DNA of 64,000 nucleotides. Source: Candidatus Thiodubiliella sp. (lineage in GTDB: Bacteria; Pseudomonadota; Gammaproteobacteria; PS1; Pseudothioglobaceae). Each line of letters begins with the position of its first letter. Position 1 is the first letter of the stretch. The position numbers and the translations under genes were made by a program. The notes beneath the pieces were generated by a model, which saw only the letters and a list, made by a program, of their open reading frames with translations, ran no database searches and was not told the origin of the DNA. Positions 59,488 through 64,000 of this stretch are shown here, piece by piece. Location of the stretch: NCBI GenBank assembly GCA_029237605.1, contig JAQRGB010000001.1, positions 436,407 to 500,406 on the forward strand, given 5' to 3'.

Positions 59488-59515
59488 TTTAGGTCATCAA
59501 AATTTATGACCTAAA
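59488..59515. terminator. Perfect hairpin between the EamA remnant and aceE
   Basis: TTTAGGTCAT (59488-59497) and ATGACCTAAA (59506-59515) are perfectly complementary with an 8-nt loop. It lies about 60-85 nt behind the aceE stop on the minus strand. No strong T-run follows on either strand, so it may be a processed 3' end or a protein site rather than a classic terminator. A smaller hairpin TACGC-TTTT-GCGTA is at 59527-59540. Confidence 0.4.
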
Positions 59516-59571
59516 ATATTCTTAAATACGCTTTTGCGTAATATTGTATAATTTAGCTGATAGAGTAGCTT

Positions 59572-62226
59572 TTATACCGTCATTGGGTTTGGTTTTTCTA
59601 TATCAATACCATATTTTTTAATTGCATCAGTAACCACTGATATTTCCATTTTACCCTCATCAACTAAGGCTTTAAGCGCAGCAATTGTAACATAATTTGC
59701 GTCAACTTCAAAAAAATCCCTTAGTGCGGCTCGTGAATCTGAACGACCAAAACCATCTGTGCCCAATACTTCGTAACGACCAGGAATATACTTACGAACT
59801 TGCTCAGCATAATTACGCATATAATCAGTAGCAGTAATTACAGGGCCTTTTTTATCAACTAAACACTGGGTAATATAGGGCACTTTCGGTGCATCTACAC
59901 TAAGTCTATTCTCTCTATCAATAGCTTGTGCTTCACGTGTTAATTCATTAAAACTAGTCACTGACCATATATTAGACCTAACATCCCAATCATCATCAAG
60001 CATTTGTGCGGCTTTTTCAACTTCTCTTAGAATTGTACCACAGCCCATCAGTTGCACTTGTTTATCGCCTGCACCAACTTCTTTAAGTTGATAAATACCT
60101 TTGATAATGCCATTTTCTACGCCTACTGGCATCTTTGGATGCGTATAAAGCTCATTCATTGTAGTAATATAGTAGAAAATATTTTCATGATTTTCATACA
60201 TTCTATGTAATCCACTTTGAATAATCACTGCTAACTCATACGCATAAGTTGGGTCATAAGAAATACAGTTTGGAATAGTGTTAGCAACTAAATGTGAATC
60301 ACCATCTTGGTGTTGTAAACCTTCACCGTTTAGTGTCGTCCTACCTGCGGTGCCACCAATTAAAAAACCTTTAGCCTGCATATCTCCTGCTGCCCATGCT
60401 AAATCACCTACACGCTGAAAACCAAACTTAGAATAATAAATATAGAATGGAATCATTGTAATATTATGTGTGGAATAAGAAGTAGCCGCAGCAATCCAAT
60501 CAGCAATGGCACCAGCTTCATTGATGCCTTCTTGTAATACTTGCCCTTTCTTGTCTTCTTTATACCACATTACTTTATCGGAATCTTCTGGTTGATAGAG
60601 CTGACCTGATGCAGAGTAAATACCGAGTTGTCTAAACAAACCTTCCATACCGAAAGTGCGCGCTTCATCAGGAATAATTGGTACAATTTTAGAACCAAGT
60701 TGCTTATCACGCACTAATAAGGCCATAATGCGATTAAGTACCATAGTAGTTGACATTTCACGCTCACCGCTAGATTCTAGTAAGATGTTAAAAGTGCTTA
60801 ATTTTGGCACTTCTAAATTTTCTAATTCAAATAAACGTACTGGTAATGAACCACCTAACTTTTGGCGCTGAGTATTCATATATATCATTTCTTCGCTATC
60901 TTCCGTTGGTTTGTGGAAATTAAGCTGCTTAACATCTTCTTCGGTCACTGGAATATCAAAACGCTTTGCAAATTTTTCAACCTGCTCAAGACCTAATTTT
61001 TTCTGCGAGTGTGTGGTATTTTGACCCTCACCACCTGCATCTTCACCCATGCCATAACCTTTTACAGTCTTAGCTAAAATAACTGTTGGCTTATTACTAC
61101 ACTCCTTGGCAGCACGATATGATTGAAATACTTTAAATGGATCATGTCCACCACGATTCAATGCATAAATTTCATCATCACTAAGATGTTCAACCATAGC
61201 CAATAACTCCGGATATTTACCGAAGAAATGTTTACGCACATAAGCACCATCTTTCGCTTTATAAGCTTGATATTCGCCATCAACTACTTCTTCCATACGT
61301 TTTTTAAGCAGTCCATTAATATCTTTAGCAAGTAATTTATCCCATTTACCGCCCCAAATTACTTTTATCACATTCCAACCTGCGCCATGGAACATGCCTT
61401 CAAGTTCTTGAATAATTTTGCCGTTACCACGTACTGGTCCATCCAAACGCTGCAAGTTGCAGTTAATCACAAAAATTAAATTATCTAACTTTTCACGACC
61501 TGCCATAGAAATTGCACCTAGAGACTCAGGTTCATCCATTTCTCCATCACCTAAATATACCCAAACGCTACGCTTATCTGTTTGTTTAATCTCACGATGG
61601 TGCAAGTATTTCATAAAGCGCGCTTGGTAAATTGCCATGATTGGACCCAATCCCATTGAAACCGTTGGAAATTGCCAAAAATCAGGCATCAACCATGGAT
61701 GTGGATATGAACTCAATCCATCTTTACCAGCCTCTTGACGAAACAACAGCATTTGCTCTTGTGTAACACGTCCTTCTAAAAATGCACGCGAATAAATACC
61801 TGGTGAAATGTGTCCTTGAAAAAATATTAAATCAGCCCCCTGCTCTGCGTCTGGTCCACGATAAAAATGATTAAAACCCACTTCATACAAAGTTGCACTT
61901 GATGCAAATGAAGCAATATGCCCGCCCAAATCATAAGGCAATTGATTGGCTTTAACCACCATCACCATTGCATTCCAACGAACAATAGCAGAAATTTTTT
62001 CTTCAATATCAATGTTAATCTCTGTTAACACTTCTTTTTCTTTAGCAATAGAATTTAAATAAGCAGTATTCACACCTGTAGGTAAATCCATGCCCTCCTT
62101 GTGTGCCATGTCCATTAATTGATTGAGTAAAAACTTTGCACGGTTATCCCCCTCTATTTGGGCGACAGATTTAAAGGCTTCTAGCCATTCTTGAGTTTCT
62201 AAAGGATCGACATCTTGACCTGGCAT
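59572..62226 (-). CDS. aceE: Pyruvate dehydrogenase E1 component, homodimeric
   Basis: Thiamine diphosphate enzyme decarboxylating pyruvate for acetyl-CoA. The ThDP motif spans YLGDGEMDEPES to VINCNLQRLDGP. Family landmarks are QGHISPGIYSRAFLEGR, KTVKGYGMG, and TTLNGEGLQHQDGDSH. At 884 residues it is complete. It is alone here: aceF and lpd are not adjacent. Confidence 0.96.
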   Translation of the reverse strand: MPGQDVDPLETQEWLEAFKSVAQIEGDNRAKFLLNQLMDMAHKEGMDLPTGVNTAYLNSIAKEKEVLTEINIDIEEKISAIVRWNAMVMVVKANQLPYDLGGHIASFASSATLYEVGFNHFYRGPDAEQGADLIFFQGHISPGIYSRAFLEGRVTQEQMLLFRQEAGKDGLSSYPHPWLMPDFWQFPTVSMGLGPIMAIYQARFMKYLHHREIKQTDKRSVWVYLGDGEMDEPESLGAISMAGREKLDNLIFVINCNLQRLDGPVRGNGKIIQELEGMFHGAGWNVIKVIWGGKWDKLLAKDINGLLKKRMEEVVDGEYQAYKAKDGAYVRKHFFGKYPELLAMVEHLSDDEIYALNRGGHDPFKVFQSYRAAKECSNKPTVILAKTVKGYGMGEDAGGEGQNTTHSQKKLGLEQVEKFAKRFDIPVTEEDVKQLNFHKPTEDSEEMIYMNTQRQKLGGSLPVRLFELENLEVPKLSTFNILLESSGEREMSTTMVLNRIMALLVRDKQLGSKIVPIIPDEARTFGMEGLFRQLGIYSASGQLYQPEDSDKVMWYKEDKKGQVLQEGINEAGAIADWIAAATSYSTHNITMIPFYIYYSKFGFQRVGDLAWAAGDMQAKGFLIGGTAGRTTLNGEGLQHQDGDSHLVANTIPNCISYDPTYAYELAVIIQSGLHRMYENHENIFYYITTMNELYTHPKMPVGVENGIIKGIYQLKEVGAGDKQVQLMGCGTILREVEKAAQMLDDDWDVRSNIWSVTSFNELTREAQAIDRENRLSVDAPKVPYITQCLVDKKGPVITATDYMRNYAEQVRKYIPGRYEVLGTDGFGRSDSRAALRDFFEVDANYVTIAALKALVDEGKMEISVVTDAIKKYGIDIEKPNPMTV

Positions 62227-62289
62227 AACTATATTTTTTAATAAACAAAAAGCATGGTAATTATCCCAAAATTAAGAAGCTTTAAAGTC

Positions 62290-62667
62290 CTACTTTACAA
62301 AATATTTTATTAATAATAAATAAGCAAAAAAACAGATAAAGGCAAGGATAATTTGCCATAATTCATGCTCAGGATATATCGCACCACCTAATAATCCACC
62401 TACAAATAATAATAATATTGGTAATATATAAAGTTGAAATCCACGATAAAATAATTCTTTTGGTGAAATTTCTAAGACAATCATATCGCCAACTACTACA
62501 CCATTTTGCAAGGGTTTATTAAATGCCGAATAATTATCAAAATATTTCGACAATATGCCCGTACCACAACCACTACTGACTGAGCAACTATGACATCCTG
62601 ATGAACGATTTACTTTAAGTTTCATCATTTGACTTCCAATATCGATAACTTCAAATTTTTCTTTCAT
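62290..62667 (-). CDS. rseC: RseC/MucC family membrane protein
   Basis: Protein of 125 residues. The cytoplasmic N terminus carries a cysteine cluster (CHSCSVSSGCG) as in RseC, which takes part in reduction of SoxR or sigma-E signalling. Two membrane helices lie at about 78-97 and 104-122. The sequence VGDMIVLEISPKELF is typical. It is 64 nt before the aceE start. Other rse genes are not here. Confidence 0.85.
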   Translation of the reverse strand: MKEKFEVIDIGSQMMKLKVNRSSGCHSCSVSSGCGTGILSKYFDNYSAFNKPLQNGVVVGDMIVLEISPKELFYRGFQLYILPILLLFVGGLLGGAIYPEHELWQIILAFICFFAYLLLIKYFVK

Positions 62668-62704
62668 TAAAATAAGTGTTTATTTTTTATTATATTTTAT
62701 CAGT

Positions 62705-64000
62705 ATGTTTATCTCACAATCTATTTTTAAAGCCTACGATATTCGTGGCATCGTAGAAGATGAAATCACACTAAATGCAGCTAAACTCATTGGTCAGGCA
62801 ATTGGGAGTGAGTCTATTGCAAAAGGTGAGCGCGCTGTGGTGGCAGGTCGTGATGGACGACTAAGTGGCATTGAATTAATGGGGGCTTTAAAAGATGGGA
62901 TTAAGTCAACTGGTTGTCATGTCGTAGATATTGGCATGGTACCAACACCGCTAGTGTATTATTCTACTTATACCAAGGCATCTACCTCTGGAGTGATGAT
63001 TACTGGCTCTCACAATCCACCTGAATACAATGGTTTTAAGATTATGATTGCAGGTGAAACACTCTCAGGTGAGCGTATTCAAAAACTTTATAAGCGCATC
63101 CAAACACAGAATTTTTCTACTGGTCATGGAACTTCAACTAAAATTGATATTGAGCAAGAATATATAGATCGTGTGGTATCTGATATTAAATTAGACAAAC
63201 CACTTAATATTGTTGTTGACGCAGGTAATGGTGTTGTAGGCAATATTGCACCAAAATTGTTTGAGAAATTAGGGGCAAAAGTTACAAAATTATTCTGCTT
63301 AGTAGATGGTAATTTTCCTAACCATCACCCTGATCCATCAAAACTTAGCAATCTTGGGGATATTATTAAAGAAGTCAAAAATACCAATGCCGACATGGGT
63401 CTTGCCTTTGATGGTGATGGCGATAGATTGGGTTTAATTGATAATAAAGGTAATGTAATTTGGGCAGATAGACAAATGATATTGTATGCGCGCGATATTC
63501 TTAGTAGAAACCAAGGTGCTAAGATTGTATTTGATGTTAAATGCACATCAAATCTACCGAAAGACATTACTGAGCATGGCGGTGATGCGATTATGTCACG
63601 CACGGGACACAGCTTCATCAAAGCCAAACTTAAAGAAACTGGGGCGCTACTTGGTGGTGAAATGAGTGGGCATATATTCTTTAAAGAACGCTGGTATGGC
63701 TTTGATGATGCGCTTTATACTGGCGCTAGATTGTTAGAAATTCTATCCAAAACTAATAAAACTTGTGCACAAGTTTTTGCTGCTTTACCTGATAGCATTA
63801 ACACACCAGAAATTAACATCCACTTTGATAAACAAGGTCATCAGTTTGACGCTATGAAAAAATTAGTAAGTAATATTAATTTCCCAGGTGCACAAATTAC
63901 CACTATTGATGGTGTGCGTGTTGATTACTTTAATGGTTGGGGGCTTGTCCGCCCTTCTAATACCACACCATGTTTATCGTTGCGTTTTGAAGCAGACAAT
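62705..64000 (+). CDS. Phosphomannomutase/phosphoglucomutase, partial
   Basis: Alpha-D-phosphohexomutase for sugar-nucleotide and LPS precursors. The frame is open from ATG 62705 to the window end (432 codons). It opens FKAYDIRGIVEDE, has the phosphoserine motif TGSHNPPEYNGFK, the metal loop AFDGDGDRLG and the sugar-binding GEMSGH. AlgC-type bifunctional enzymes are about 460 residues, so only the C-terminal end is missing. It is divergent from rseC by 37 nt. Confidence 0.93.
   Translation, partial: MFISQSIFKAYDIRGIVEDEITLNAAKLIGQAIGSESIAKGERAVVAGRDGRLSGIELMGALKDGIKSTGCHVVDIGMVPTPLVYYSTYTKASTSGVMITGSHNPPEYNGFKIMIAGETLSGERIQKLYKRIQTQNFSTGHGTSTKIDIEQEYIDRVVSDIKLDKPLNIVVDAGNGVVGNIAPKLFEKLGAKVTKLFCLVDGNFPNHHPDPSKLSNLGDIIKEVKNTNADMGLAFDGDGDRLGLIDNKGNVIWADRQMILYARDILSRNQGAKIVFDVKCTSNLPKDITEHGGDAIMSRTGHSFIKAKLKETGALLGGEMSGHIFFKERWYGFDDALYTGARLLEILSKTNKTCAQVFAALPDSINTPEINIHFDKQGHQFDAMKKLVSNINFPGAQITTIDGVRVDYFNGWGLVRPSNTTPCLSLRFEADN

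Overview
The window is AT-rich, densely packed gammaproteobacterial chromosome. Gene content points to the SUP05 / Candidatus Thioglobus group of sulfur oxidisers, which includes the bivalve symbionts Ruthia, Vesicomyosocius and the Bathymodiolus thiotrophs. The main pointers are a DsrS-like protein, a cysteine-free IscA/HesB protein of the DsrR type, a secreted Gly/Asn-rich protein that looks like a sulfur globule coat protein, low GC, frequent TTG/GTG starts, and many decaying genes between intact housekeeping genes. No rRNA, prophage, complete insertion sequence or CRISPR array is visible. The taxonomic placement is inference; no marker gene could be searched.

Layout. 0.2-7 kb: hemD, a divergent DUF72-like protein, a CaCA exchanger (yrbG), tsaE, the cysteine-free HesB protein and the clpX-clpP-tig set. 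6.9-8.3 kb: three very small membrane proteins with strong ribosome binding sites, not recognised, then non-coding DNA. 8.3-20.4 kb: rhlE, a broken DUF1289 gene, ibaG, and a large phosphate block (phoU-pstBACS, phoR-phoB, pit and its DUF47 partner). Decayed second and third copies of ibaG overlap the stop codons of phoU and pit. 20.5-40.3 kb: housekeeping genes accA, tilS, ybeY, priA, bioA-gph, proC-ygfX-like-dsrS, rsmE, pepP-trpD-orn-ispE, tRNA-Gln, prs, rpoD, tRNA-Ile2, cysQ, and yhbY-lpxB-nadC.

40.4-42.6 kb is an accessory island: the remains of a restriction-modification specificity gene, two small ORFs behind it, a copy of a dispersed hairpin repeat, and the Gly/Asn-rich secreted protein. 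42.8-51.1 kb: tRNA-Val, pyrF, tRNA-Arg, a GFA-like zinc protein, aroC, a SulP transporter, a signal-peptide-bearing Hsp20, queE, a decayed pentapeptide-repeat gene and uvrB. 51.2-64 kb: aspC, glnS, radA, nrdR-glyA, roxA, a broken EamA transporter, aceE, rseC and the start of a phosphomannomutase/phosphoglucomutase that runs off the window.

How it fits together. The phosphate block gives one locus both the PhoBR-controlled high-affinity Pst importer and the low-affinity Pit importer. tilS and its substrate tRNA-Ile2(CAU) are both present. The dsrS- and dsrR-like genes would act with a dsr sulfur-oxidation cluster elsewhere in the genome. The items most worth a second look are the small membrane-protein operon, the three-copy ibaG/DUF1289 duplication with its shared TGA, the dispersed terminator-like repeat, the sulfur-globule-like protein and the predicted periplasmic small heat-shock protein.
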